Shown here in pieces: positions 41,944 through 50,866 of a stretch of 64,000 nt of DNA. Under the pieces are notes generated by a model. That model searched no databases, was not told the origin of the DNA, and saw only the letters and a list, made by a program, of their open reading frames with translations. The translations under genes were made by a program, and so were the position numbers. How positions within the stretch are numbered: position 1 is the first letter of the stretch; the number at the start of each line of letters is the position of its first letter. This stretch comes from Rhodothalassium salexigens DSM 2132 (GTDB lineage Bacteria > Pseudomonadota > Alphaproteobacteria > Sphingomonadales > Rhodothalassiaceae): positions 1-64,000 of the forward strand of contig NZ_SLXO01000006.1 in assembly GCF_004341375.1 (NCBI RefSeq), written 5' to 3'.

Positions 41944-44451
41944 ATGGAAAAAAGGCAGGTCGCATCCGCCCTTTGCGCCACCGCCAGCGTCCTGGCGCTG
42001 AGCTCGCCCGGGTGGGCCCAAGGCCAAGCGCAAGCGGCGGACGAACCAGTCGTCGCGGACCAGGCAAAGACCTTCGAAGAGATCGTCGTCACCGCGCGGC
42101 GTTTCGCCGAAACCGCGCAGAGCGTGCCAGCGACCGTGTCGGTGCTCAGTTCGGCGACATTGGAAAGCGCCGACGTGGAGCGGATCGAGGATTTCATCGC
42201 CCTGACCCCGGGGGTGACATTGGTGGACGCCTCGGAAGTGGGCGACACCCAGGTCAATATCCGCGGCATCAACGGCGCGCGCGACGCCGAGGCCAGCTTC
42301 GCCTTCATCATCGACGGGATCTTGTATACCAATCCCGCCGCTTTCAACCGCGAATTCACCAATCTCCAGCAGATCGAAATCCTGAAAGGGCCGCAGGGCG
42401 CGCTTTACGGCCGCAACGCCGCGGCCGGCGCGATCATCGTCACCACCGAAATGCCGGGTAACCAGTTCGAAGTGTTCGGCGAAGCGAGTTACGCCGAAGA
42501 CAACACGGTGACGCTGGCCAGCTCGATCTCGGGCGCGCTGGTGGAAGACCAGCTTTTCGCGCGTCTGTCGGGCGACTTCCGGCGCACCGACGGCTATTAC
42601 CGCAACGATTTCCAGGACAACCGCCCGATCGTCGACGATTTCAAGAACTGGAATGTGCGCGGCCGGCTGGTGTGGGAACCCGACGCCCGGCTCAGCGTCG
42701 ACACCAAGCTGCGCTATGGCCAGGTGAGCGGCGCCGCGCTCAGCTTCAACGGCGTGTTCGCCCTGCCTGGCCTGGCCCAGGCGCTGTCGAGCCCGCTGTT
42801 GTTCGAGGACGTCAACGACCATGAGTTCGTGTTCCAGGGCAATATCGACCCGCTGAACGAGCAGCAGGCGCTTGAGGTGTCGGTCAAGACCGACGCCGAG
42901 TTCGACTTCGCCACCCTGACCGTCTGGGCGCTCTATTCCGACATCGACAACGACCTGACCGCCGACGGTACCTCGGGCGCGTTCGGTTTCTTCAACCAAG
43001 ACGCCACCTGCCGCGCGTCCACCCAGGCGCTGTTCGAGGCCGGCGTCGCCCTGCCCGCGCCCCAGTTCATCGGCCCGACGCCCGAGTTTCCGACCAGCTT
43101 CTTCGGCCCCTATACGCCGACCACCTGCGACGGCACCCAGTATCAGGTGCGCAACCAGCAGGATGTGAGCGTCGAGGCGCGGCTTGAAGGCGACCTGTTC
43201 GACGGCCAGGTGCGCTGGCTCGGCGGCGGCTATTTCCTCGATCTCGAACGCGAGGTCGGGGTCAATCTGGGCATCGACGACGGCGTCGGCATCACCCGGC
43301 GCCTGTTCGTGCCGCAGGACCAGTTGAACGCCACCGAACAGTTGGTCCATGACCGTTTCAACACCACCGTGCTGGCGGTGTTCGGCCAGGTGGCCTATGC
43401 GCCGACGGCCGATTTCGAAGCCTCGGTGGCGCTGCGCTACGACCGCGAAAAGCGCGAGGTGACCAATCTGGTGCCGGCGGGCGCGCGCACCCGCTTCGTC
43501 GACTTCAACGGCCCGCCGTTCGACGGCGGCGCGCCGCTCAACCCCGGCCTCAGCCCGATCATCAACCCCACCGGTGAGATCCCCGACAAGGAGCGCACGT
43601 TCGAGCAAGTGCAGCCCAAGATTTCGCTGCGTTACGACATCCTGCCCGAGCTGACCGCGTTCGCCAGCTGGGGCATCGGCTTCAAGTCCGGCGGGTTCAA
43701 CAACCAAGGAGCGGGCGCCACCGTGGACCTGTTCTTCAACCAACCCCTGAACGCCGGCGTGACCATCTTCGACACCTTCGAGAAAGAAACCTCGTCGGCG
43801 TTCGAAGCCGGGCTCAAGGGCGACGCCTTCGGCGGCCGCGTGCGCTTCGAGACCGCCGGCTTCTACACCAATGTGGACGACATGCAGTTCTTCGAGTTCT
43901 TCGTCGGCCCCTATGGTCTGTTGCGGGTGGTCTCCAACATCGACGATGTGCGCATCTGGGGCGCCGAGGGCCAGGTGACCTGGCGGCCGATCGACGCGCT
44001 GACCTTCGTCGCCGGCGGCGCGGTGATCGAAAGCGAGATCAAGGCCAACCGCTCGCGCCCCGATACGGTGGGCAACAAATCGCCCTACACCGCCGACTAC
44101 ACGGTCAATCTGGCGGCCGAATACAATCAGCCGGTGGGCGGCGGGCTGGAGCTGTTCACCCGTCTCGACGGCACGATCACCGGCCCGACCTGGTTCCACA
44201 CCGTGCAGGGACAGGAACGCCCGAGCCTGTTCGGCCCGGCCGACTACAGCCGCACCCGGCGCGACGCCTTCGCCACGCTCGACGCGCGCGTGGGCGTGCG
44301 CGGCGAGGGCTGGAGCGCCACCGTGTTCGGCAGCAATCTGACCAACACCGACATTCTCGAAGAGGTCATCCCAGCGCCCGAATTCGGCGGCTCGTTCGCC
44401 AGCCCCGGTGCGCTGCGCCGGCTGGGCTTCGAGGTGTCGTTCCGCTACTGA
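41944..44451 (+). CDS. TonB-dependent outer-membrane receptor of the catabolic cluster
   Basis: An 835-residue receptor. The signal peptide (VASALCATASVLALSSPGWAQ) is followed by the TonB-box-like FEEIVVTARRFAET, then a plug with LTPGVTLVDASEVGDTQVNI and IEILKGPQGALYGRNAAAGA. The long barrel ends RRLGFEVSFRY with the aromatic last residue needed for assembly. The ATG at 41944 has GGGAGG. Located beside the GntR gene with an operator in the leader region, it probably imports the substrate of the hyu/lyase pathway. The plug motif is the common Sphingomonas-type one and does not reveal the ligand. Confidence 0.94.
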   Translation: MEKRQVASALCATASVLALSSPGWAQGQAQAADEPVVADQAKTFEEIVVTARRFAETAQSVPATVSVLSSATLESADVERIEDFIALTPGVTLVDASEVGDTQVNIRGINGARDAEASFAFIIDGILYTNPAAFNREFTNLQQIEILKGPQGALYGRNAAAGAIIVTTEMPGNQFEVFGEASYAEDNTVTLASSISGALVEDQLFARLSGDFRRTDGYYRNDFQDNRPIVDDFKNWNVRGRLVWEPDARLSVDTKLRYGQVSGAALSFNGVFALPGLAQALSSPLLFEDVNDHEFVFQGNIDPLNEQQALEVSVKTDAEFDFATLTVWALYSDIDNDLTADGTSGAFGFFNQDATCRASTQALFEAGVALPAPQFIGPTPEFPTSFFGPYTPTTCDGTQYQVRNQQDVSVEARLEGDLFDGQVRWLGGGYFLDLEREVGVNLGIDDGVGITRRLFVPQDQLNATEQLVHDRFNTTVLAVFGQVAYAPTADFEASVALRYDREKREVTNLVPAGARTRFVDFNGPPFDGGAPLNPGLSPIINPTGEIPDKERTFEQVQPKISLRYDILPELTAFASWGIGFKSGGFNNQGAGATVDLFFNQPLNAGVTIFDTFEKETSSAFEAGLKGDAFGGRVRFETAGFYTNVDDMQFFEFFVGPYGLLRVVSNIDDVRIWGAEGQVTWRPIDALTFVAGGAVIESEIKANRSRPDTVGNKSPYTADYTVNLAAEYNQPVGGGLELFTRLDGTITGPTWFHTVQGQERPSLFGPADYSRTRRDAFATLDARVGVRGEGWSATVFGSNLTNTDILEEVIPAPEFGGSFASPGALRRLGFEVSFRY

Positions 44452-44488
44452 GCCACCGGCCGGGTAGCGCACGCGCCGGCAGACCGAT

Positions 44489-44518
44489 GGTAACACGGCG
44501 CCTCGGGTCCGTGTTACC
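44489..44518. repeat. Inverted repeat downstream of the TonB receptor
   Basis: Perfect 10-base arms GGTAACACGG / CCGTGTTACC with a 10-base loop lie 38 bases past the receptor stop and before the M24 gene. There is no T-run, so it could be a processing hairpin reducing expression of the next gene, a terminator, or a regulator site. Confidence 0.5.
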
Positions 44519-44631
44519 GTTAGCAACGGCATCGGGTTGGGCAAGCGGGACGATGCGCCGATCATGGCCACGCAGCGCCCACCCCGCCGACGCCCCGGCT
44601 CCTTCGGCCGAGCCCGCAGAAAGCCCCCCCC

Positions 44632-46044
44632 ATGACCGCCATGACCGCCATGCCCGTTCTGACCTGGAAGACCCTGACCGCCGCCGCAGCCCTGCTCGCC
44701 CTGGCGCCGGCGCTGACGCCGACCCCTGGTCCCGCCGCCCGGGCGCAGACGCCCGGTTACCGCCCCGACCAGGGCGAGGCGTCGATGACGCCGGCGCTGC
44801 CGCCGACGCTCAGCCCGCGCCAGCAGGCGGCGATCGAGGATCGCTGGCTGGCCCGGCGGCTCGATACCCTGGTGCCGGCGCTGATGCGCGAACACGGCAT
44901 CGACATGTGGGTGCTGGTGGCGCGCGAATATATGGAAGACCCGGTGGTCTCGACCATGCTCAACGCCACCAGCCTGCGCGCGCGCCGGCGTACCATCCTG
45001 CTGTTCCACGACCCCGGCGACGGCCAGCCGGTGGAGCGCCTGACGGTCAGCCGCTACGATCTCGGCGACTATTTCAAGGCCGCCTGGGACCCCGACAGCC
45101 AGCCCGACCAGTGGCAGCGCCTGGCCGCCCTGATCGCCGCGCGCGACCCGGACACAATCGCCCTCAACGTCTCGCCGCTGACCGCGTTCGCCGACGGGCT
45201 GACCCACAGCCAACACCAGGACCTGCTGGCCGCCCTGCCCGAGCGCCTCGCCAAGCGCATCGTCCCCGGCTTTCCGCTCGCCATCGGCTGGCTGGAAACC
45301 CGCACCACCGACGAAATGGCCTACTACCCCCATGTGGTGCGCACTGCCCATGCGATCATCGGCGAGGGGCTGTCCCGCGCCGTCATCACCCCCGACGAGA
45401 CCAGCGCCGCCGACGTGCAGTGGTGGTACCGCCAGCGCATCGCGCGCCTGGGCCTCGACGCCTGGTTCCACCCCTCGGTGGCGGTGATCCGGCGCGGCGA
45501 GCCGGAGATGCTGCGCGGCGACGTAGTGATCCGGCCCGGCGACATGCTGTGGACCGATTTCGGCATCGTCTATCTGGGGCTCAACACCGACACCCAGCAT
45601 CTGGGCTATGTGCTGCGCCCCGGCGAAACCGAGGCGCCGGCCGGGCTGCGCGCCGGGCTCGCCGCCGCCAACCGGGTGCAGGACGCGCTGACCGCGTCGT
45701 TCCGGCTTGGCGACACCGGCAACGAGATCCTGGCGCGCGCCCGTGCCCGCGCCATCGACGCCGGCCTGGAACCGAGCATCTACAGCCACCCGATCGGCTT
45801 TCACGGCCATGGCGCCGGCGCGTCGATCGGCTTCTGGGACAATCAAGGCCCGGCGCCCAAAGGCGAGTATCGGCTGCGCGCCGACACCGCCTGGTCGATC
45901 GAGTTGAACGCCACCCTCGCCGTGCCCGAATGGGGCGGCCAGCGGGTCGAATTCCGGCTGGAGGAAGACGCCTTCTTCGACGGCGAGACGGTGCGCTACA
46001 TCGACGGTCGCCAGACCCGCTTCCACCTGATCGCGCCGTTCTGA
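44632..46044 (+). CDS. Secreted M24-family metallopeptidase (creatinase/Xaa-Pro peptidase fold)
   Basis: A 470-residue protein. A signal peptide (LTAAAALLALAPALTPTPGP, ending near RAQ) sends it to the periplasm. The C-terminal pita-bread domain has the five-ligand pattern: Asp309 and Asp320 (WTDFGI...NTDTQH, 11 apart as in aminopeptidase P), His in SHPIGFHGHGAG, and Glu in WSIELNAT and in GQRVEFRLEE. All ligands are kept, so a real metal hydrolase such as an X-Pro dipeptidase is more likely than creatinase, which lacks metal. Several ATGs (44632, 44641, 44650) compete and none has a clear Shine-Dalgarno site. Confidence 0.87.
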   Translation: MTAMTAMPVLTWKTLTAAAALLALAPALTPTPGPAARAQTPGYRPDQGEASMTPALPPTLSPRQQAAIEDRWLARRLDTLVPALMREHGIDMWVLVAREYMEDPVVSTMLNATSLRARRRTILLFHDPGDGQPVERLTVSRYDLGDYFKAAWDPDSQPDQWQRLAALIAARDPDTIALNVSPLTAFADGLTHSQHQDLLAALPERLAKRIVPGFPLAIGWLETRTTDEMAYYPHVVRTAHAIIGEGLSRAVITPDETSAADVQWWYRQRIARLGLDAWFHPSVAVIRRGEPEMLRGDVVIRPGDMLWTDFGIVYLGLNTDTQHLGYVLRPGETEAPAGLRAGLAAANRVQDALTASFRLGDTGNEILARARARAIDAGLEPSIYSHPIGFHGHGAGASIGFWDNQGPAPKGEYRLRADTAWSIELNATLAVPEWGGQRVEFRLEEDAFFDGETVRYIDGRQTRFHLIAPF

Positions 46045-46116
46045 GCCCAGGCCGGCACCGCGGCCGGGCGCCTGGACCCCGCGCTAAACGGCCCCTGCCG
46101 CGAACACACTTGCCCA

Positions 46117-46246
46117 CCGGTCATGGCGAGCGCAGCCGCACCCTCCAATCGCTGCCGGCCCTGGGCGTCGAACCAAGCCCAGCGCCCCCCCAGCCGCCGG
46201 CGTCCGGAGATGGCCGCGCCGCCCAAGGGCGGCACGCCACGACGGC
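46117..46246. repeat. Degraded copy of the dispersed palindromic repeat
   Basis: The left end GGTCATGGCGAGCGCAGC and the reversed right end GCCGTCGTGGCGTGC resemble the outer parts of the arms at 33467-33629; the inner parts have diverged. It lies between the convergent M24 and AGCS genes. No gene lies in the 256-base gap. Confidence 0.45.
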
Positions 46247-46300
46247 ATGGGGGGGTGCATGGGGGGGGTGGGCCATGGCCTGGATACGGGCGCAGCAGCG

Positions 46301-47833
46301 CTATTCGGCGGCCGAGGGCAGCGGCTGTTCGGCGCGGCGGATGGCGCCCGAGCGGATGCGGGCGCGATAGTCCTTCAAGTCGCGTTTGAGTTCGCCGGCG
46401 AACAGATAGACCGCGATCACGTTGGGGATCGCCATCAAAAAGAAGATGCTGTCCATGATCGACAGCACCTGGCCCACCGACAACACCGCCCCGGGCATCA
46501 GGGCCACGCAATAGACCAGCTTGTAGATGGCCATGGAACGCCGGCTTTCGCCGAAGATGAACCCCCAGACCTTGCCCGAATAATAGCCCCACGAGATGAT
46601 CGTCGAGAAAGCGAACAACAGCACCGCCACCGCCAGCACCACGTCGAAGCCGCCGATCACGCTGTTGAACGCCGCCGAGGTCATCTGAATGTCGTTGAGC
46701 ATCTGCCCGTCCGGGCCCTGCATCTGATAGGCCCCGGTGATGATGATCACCAGCGCGGTCATGGTGCAGATCACCACCGTGTCGATGAACGGCTCCAACA
46801 GCGCCACCAGCCCTTCCGACACCGGCTCGCGGGTCCGCGCCGCGGCGTGCGCGATGGTCGCCGAGCCGAGCCCCGCCTCGGTGGAATAGACCGCCCGGCG
46901 CATGCCCCAGACCAGCGCGCCGATCACCCCGCCAATGCCGGCCTCGGGCGCCAGCGCCTCGCGCAGGATCAGGCCCACCGCATCGGGCACGGCACTCACA
47001 TTGGCGCCGATGATGAACAGGGCGGCGGCCACATAGATCGCCGCCATCAACGGCACCAGCCGCACGGTGACGCGCGCGATGGTGCGGATGCCGCCGAGGA
47101 TCACGATGCCCACCAGCACGCCGGCGACGATGCCGAACAGCCATTGCGACGCCCGCCCCTCGATGCCGGTGACCAGGCTGATCTGGCTATAGGCCTGGTT
47201 GACCTGGGCGATCTGCAACAGCGACGGCAGCGCCAGCAGGGCATAGAGCCAGCCCAAGATCGCGCCCGCCCGCACCCAGCCGCGCGCCGCCAGGCCGCGG
47301 GTCAGATAATACATCGGCCCGCCCGACACGGTGCCGTCGGGGTTTTCCTTGCGATACTTCACGCCCAGCGTGCACTCGGCGAACTTCAGGCTCATCGCCA
47401 GGAAGCCGATGACGATCATCCAGAACGCCGCCCCCGGCCCGCCAAGGCCGATGGCGATCGCCACGCCGGCAATGTTGCCAAGCCCCACGGTGCCCGACAG
47501 CGCCGTCGACAGGGCCTGGAACTGGGTCACCTCGCCCGGTGCGGTGTCGTCGCGATAGCGCCCACGCAGAATGTTCAAGGCGAGCGGAAAGGCGCGCACA
47601 TTGATGAACCCGAACCAGACGGTCAGGAACAGCATCGGCAGGAACATCCAGATGATGATCCATTCGATCTGGCTGCCGAGAAACGGCACCTGGTAGAAGA
47701 CCGCACCGTTGAACGCATCGATGGCGCGCCCGACCGCGCCGCCGACCCCGTCCTGCGCGGCGGCGGGAAACGCCGTCAATCCCCAAGCCGCCGCCGACGC
47801 CGTCAGGGCCGTTGCGATGCGTGCACCTGCCAT
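46301..47833 (-). CDS. Sodium:alanine symporter family (AGCS) transporter
   Basis: A 510-residue sodium-coupled amino-acid importer. After an unusual signal-like start (TASAAAWGLTAFPAAAQ) come about 11 membrane helices with the AGCS signature regions ALSGTVGLGNIAGVAIAIGLGGPGA, KFAECTLGVKYRKENPDG, SGGPMYYLTRGL and YSTEAGLGSATIAHAAA. Substrates are usually alanine or glycine. The first 25 residues look like a cleaved leader, as in many Gram-negative members. It is divergent from the NSS transporter gene with 202 bases between. Confidence 0.95.
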   Translation of the reverse strand: MAGARIATALTASAAAWGLTAFPAAAQDGVGGAVGRAIDAFNGAVFYQVPFLGSQIEWIIIWMFLPMLFLTVWFGFINVRAFPLALNILRGRYRDDTAPGEVTQFQALSTALSGTVGLGNIAGVAIAIGLGGPGAAFWMIVIGFLAMSLKFAECTLGVKYRKENPDGTVSGGPMYYLTRGLAARGWVRAGAILGWLYALLALPSLLQIAQVNQAYSQISLVTGIEGRASQWLFGIVAGVLVGIVILGGIRTIARVTVRLVPLMAAIYVAAALFIIGANVSAVPDAVGLILREALAPEAGIGGVIGALVWGMRRAVYSTEAGLGSATIAHAAARTREPVSEGLVALLEPFIDTVVICTMTALVIIITGAYQMQGPDGQMLNDIQMTSAAFNSVIGGFDVVLAVAVLLFAFSTIISWGYYSGKVWGFIFGESRRSMAIYKLVYCVALMPGAVLSVGQVLSIMDSIFFLMAIPNVIAVYLFAGELKRDLKDYRARIRSGAIRRAEQPLPSAAE

Positions 47834-48035
47834 CCCTACTATCCATCTGTTCTAATATGATCGGTCAGATTAAGGACTGCGCGACAAGACGCAAGAGCCG
47901 ACCCCGTTTCGGGTAATTTTATCAGCCCCGATCACAGCCCCTCGCCAAATCCTGCCTGTCGTGTTTAGAAGGCAGGCGCATGTCGTGCACTTGTTTTTTC
48001 CGCCCTGACCGTCTTCCAGCCAGGACCGATCCCCC

Positions 48036-49412
48036 ATGCCCCAAGGCGCCGCCGCCCCGAAGCCCGTGGAAACCTTCTCCAACCGGCTCGCCTTCGTGTT
48101 CGCCGCCATGGGCGCCGCCGTGGGCCTCGGCAATGTCTGGCAGTTCCCTTACATAGTCGGCGAAAACGGCGGTGCCGCCTTCGTGCTCGTCTATCTGGCA
48201 GCCCTGGCGCTGGTGGCAGCGCCGATCTTCGTCGCCGAGACCATGCTCGGCCGCCACGGCGCCGCCAGCCCGCCCGAAGCGTTGCGCCGGGTGGCGCGCG
48301 AGGCGGGCGTCAGCGCCCGCGGCGCCGGCATCGTCGGCTGGGCCGGGCTCATCGCCTCGATCCTGGTGCTCAGCTTCTATTCGGTGATCGCGGGCTGGAC
48401 GCTGGCCTATGCGCTCAAGGCGGCCGGCGGCGCGTTCGTGGGCCAGGACACCGCCGGCATCGTCGCGCTGTTCGACGCCCTGCGCGCCGACCCGCTGGAA
48501 ATGGCGTTGTGGCACACCTTGTTCATGGGCCTGACCGTGGCGATCGTGCGCCGGGGCGTGCGCGGCGGGATCGAATGGGCGGCCAGTTGGATGATGCCGG
48601 CGCTGATCGCGCTGTTGGTGATCCTGGTCGTCTATGGCGCCCTGTTCGGCGAATTCACCCGCACCGTCGCGTGGATGTTCCGGCCCGACTGGTCGGCCCT
48701 GACGCCGGGGATCGTGTTGTCGGCGATCGGCACGGCGTTCTTCTCGCTCGGCGTCGGCGTCGGCGCGGTGATGATCTATGGCGCCTATCTGGGCCGCGAG
48801 GTGTCGCTGCCGCGCGCCTCGGCCATGGTGGTGGGCGCCGACACCGCGGTCGCCCTGCTCGCCGGCTTCGCGGTGTTTCCGGTGGTGTTCCAGCAGGGGC
48901 TCGACCCCGCCGCCGGGCCGGGGCTGTTGTTCGTCACCCTGCCCAACGCCTTCGCCGACATGGTCGCCGGGCGCTGGGTGGGGGTGTTGTTCTTCGTGTT
49001 CATGGCGCTGGCCGCCCTGACCAGCGCGCTGGCGCTGATGTCGCCCACGGTGGCCCGGCTTGAAGAACGCGGTCTGTCGCGCTCCGCCGCCACAGGGGTC
49101 GTGGGCCTGGCCATCTGGCTCGCCGGCTTCGCCACCCTGTTGTCGTTCAACCTGTTGTCCGACTTCCGCCCGCTGGCAGCCCTCGGCTTCGCCGACATGC
49201 GGCTGTTCGAGTTGATCCGCGACACCATCTTGAACCTGTTGCTGCCGCTTGGCGGCGTGGCGTTCGCGCTGGCGGCCGGCTGGCTGCTGCCCGAGCCGGT
49301 GCGCGCCGCCGAGTTCGGCGGCCGGCGGCGGGTCTATCTGGCCTGGCGCTTTGCCGTGCGCTATGTGGCGCCGGTGGGCGTGCTGGCGGTGTTCGCCTCG
49401 TTCATCCTCTAG
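48036..49412 (+). CDS. Neurotransmitter:sodium symporter (NSS/SNF) family transporter
   Basis: A 458-residue sodium-coupled transporter of the LeuT fold. The signature first helix is AFVFAAMGAAVGLGNVWQFP with the unwound GLGN segment for sodium and substrate, followed by YIVGENGGAAFVLVYLAAL. Later helices include FFSLGVGVGAVMIYGAYLGR and LTSALALMSPTVARLEERG. About 11-12 membrane helices. It likely imports an amino acid such as tryptophan or leucine, or another amine. The start lies near AGGACCGATCC. Placement next to AGCS suggests amino-acid nutrition. Confidence 0.94.
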   Translation: MPQGAAAPKPVETFSNRLAFVFAAMGAAVGLGNVWQFPYIVGENGGAAFVLVYLAALALVAAPIFVAETMLGRHGAASPPEALRRVAREAGVSARGAGIVGWAGLIASILVLSFYSVIAGWTLAYALKAAGGAFVGQDTAGIVALFDALRADPLEMALWHTLFMGLTVAIVRRGVRGGIEWAASWMMPALIALLVILVVYGALFGEFTRTVAWMFRPDWSALTPGIVLSAIGTAFFSLGVGVGAVMIYGAYLGREVSLPRASAMVVGADTAVALLAGFAVFPVVFQQGLDPAAGPGLLFVTLPNAFADMVAGRWVGVLFFVFMALAALTSALALMSPTVARLEERGLSRSAATGVVGLAIWLAGFATLLSFNLLSDFRPLAALGFADMRLFELIRDTILNLLLPLGGVAFALAAGWLLPEPVRAAEFGGRRRVYLAWRFAVRYVAPVGVLAVFASFIL

Positions 49413-49448
49413 CCCTCACCCCCGCCTGGCCTTTCGGAGACGCTTGCC

Positions 49449-50117
49449 ATGACCACCACCGACCTGACCCTTTATGGCGGTTCGCTGTCGCCCTATTACG
49501 AACGCGTGTTGCTGGCCCTCGACGTCAAGGGGGCGACCGAGCAGGTGGCACAGCGCGGCATTCCCGGCGGCTCGCCGCAGTCGATGGCGTATCGCACCCT
49601 GACCCCGGTGGCCAAGATCCCCGCCCTGCTGGTCGACGACGCGGTGCTGGTGGAATCGCGCGCCATCCTGACCTATCTCGACCGGCGCTTCCCCGAGCCG
49701 GCGCTGGTGCCCGCCGAGCCGCTGGCCGCCGGGCGCGCCGAGATGCTGGCGCAACTGGCCGACAGCCACGTCATGCCCAAGCTGTCCAGCTTCTTCGCGC
49801 TGGCCCAACGCCAGGTGTTCACCGGCGACGAGGTGGACCGGGCCAAGGCCGACCTGACCCAGGCGCTCGACGATCTGGAACATTTCTTCGCCGACGACCA
49901 GTTCGCGGTCGGCGACGCCTGGACGGTCGCCGATTGCGTGCTGGTGCCGTTGATGTTCTTTGTCGGCGCCATGGACGCCCTGTATCACTATGGCGGGCTC
50001 GACGGGCGCCCGCGGCTGGCCGGCTGGTATGAGCGCACCGGCGCCACCGGGCCCGCCCGCGCGTCGCACGCGCGCCAGCAGGCAGCCCTGAACGCCGCCA
50101 TGGGCGCGCCCGCGTAA
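49449..50117 (+). CDS. Glutathione S-transferase family protein 1
   Basis: A 222-residue GST. The N-terminal thioredoxin-like domain has LTLYGGSLSPYYERVLLALD, cis-Pro in VAKIPALLVDD and the glutathione-binding ESRAILTYLD. The helical C-terminal domain has the N-capping-type AVGDAWTVADCVLVPLMFF. Ser13/Ser15-Pro-Tyr at the position of the catalytic Ser/Tyr suggests a bacterial Ser-type enzyme. It is followed 32 bases later by a related gene; the pair looks like an old duplication. Confidence 0.91.
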   Translation: MTTTDLTLYGGSLSPYYERVLLALDVKGATEQVAQRGIPGGSPQSMAYRTLTPVAKIPALLVDDAVLVESRAILTYLDRRFPEPALVPAEPLAAGRAEMLAQLADSHVMPKLSSFFALAQRQVFTGDEVDRAKADLTQALDDLEHFFADDQFAVGDAWTVADCVLVPLMFFVGAMDALYHYGGLDGRPRLAGWYERTGATGPARASHARQQAALNAAMGAPA

Positions 50118-50149
50118 CGCGCCGCGCCGCCAAACCGGAGGAAGACGCC

Positions 50150-50824
50150 ATGAAGCTGTTCGGTGCCCATCTGTCGCCCTATTTCGAGCGCGTCTGGCTG
50201 CAACTGCACCTCAAGGGCCAGACCGATGCGGTCGACTATCCCGGTGTGCCGGGCAATGCGCTGCGCTCGCCCGAGCATCTGGCCCACAACCCGATCGGCC
50301 GGATTCCCTATCTGGAGCTGGCCGAGGGCGAGTTCCTGCCCGAAGCCCAGGTGATCGTCGAGCATTTCGAGCGCCTGTTCCCCGAGCCGGCACTGCGCCC
50401 GGCCGACCCGCCGCACGCCGCCCGCGTCGACCTGATCTGCCGGGTGCTCGACCTCTATGTGCTGCCCGACATGATCCTGGTTGCCCGGCTGGCCAGCCAG
50501 CCCGACCCGGACCGGGCGGCCTTGGGCGACAAGCTGCGCAGCATCCAAAGCGGTATCGGCTACCTGGAACATTTCTTCGCCGCCCAAGACTGGGCGGTGG
50601 GCGACGAGCCGACGCTGGCCGACTGCGCGCTGATCCCGTTCCTGTTCTTCGCCGGCCTGATCCAGAAAAGCGGCGGCATGGACATCCTGGCCGACGCCCC
50701 CAAGCTCGGCGCCTATCGCGCGCTGATCGCCGATAGCGACCTGGCGCGCACCGGCTTCGACAATATGGCCCGGTCGCTCGACCAGGTGCGCGCCGCCGAA
50801 GCCAAGGCGCGCGGCCAAGGTTGA
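50150..50824 (+). CDS. Glutathione S-transferase family protein 2
   Basis: A 224-residue GST related to its upstream neighbour. MKLFGAHLSPYFERVWLQLHLKG forms the first strand and helix, RIPYLELAEGEFLPEAQVIVEHF the cis-Pro and glutathione-binding region (PEAQ in place of the more usual ES), and AVGDEPTLADCALIPFLFF the C-terminal capping box. The GSH-binding ESxA motif is altered to PEAQ, so glutathione affinity may differ. GGAGG precedes the ATG. No substrate can be inferred; detoxification or isomerisation of an aromatic or organic acid is possible. Confidence 0.9.
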   Translation: MKLFGAHLSPYFERVWLQLHLKGQTDAVDYPGVPGNALRSPEHLAHNPIGRIPYLELAEGEFLPEAQVIVEHFERLFPEPALRPADPPHAARVDLICRVLDLYVLPDMILVARLASQPDPDRAALGDKLRSIQSGIGYLEHFFAAQDWAVGDEPTLADCALIPFLFFAGLIQKSGGMDILADAPKLGAYRALIADSDLARTGFDNMARSLDQVRAAEAKARGQG

Positions 50825-50866
50825 CCGGCGGATGACCGGCAGCCGACCGGCGCCCCGGCGGGCTAT

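Noticed and set aside
42320-42335. TTGTATACCA inside the TonB receptor gene, similar to the GntR operator
   Set aside because: It lies in coding sequence, has a mismatch and breaks the palindrome; probably chance.
41743-46026. A 1427-codon open frame on the minus strand opposite the TonB receptor and M24 genes
   Set aside because: It is antisense to two clear genes, has His/Gly/Arg-rich composition typical of high-GC shadow frames, no ribosome binding site and no recognisable domain.
44632-46044. Calling the M24 protein creatinase because it lies near HyuAB and a carbamoylsarcosine-amidase-like enzyme
   Set aside because: The five metal ligands of true metallopeptidases are all present and there is a signal peptide; creatinase is cytoplasmic and metal-free.
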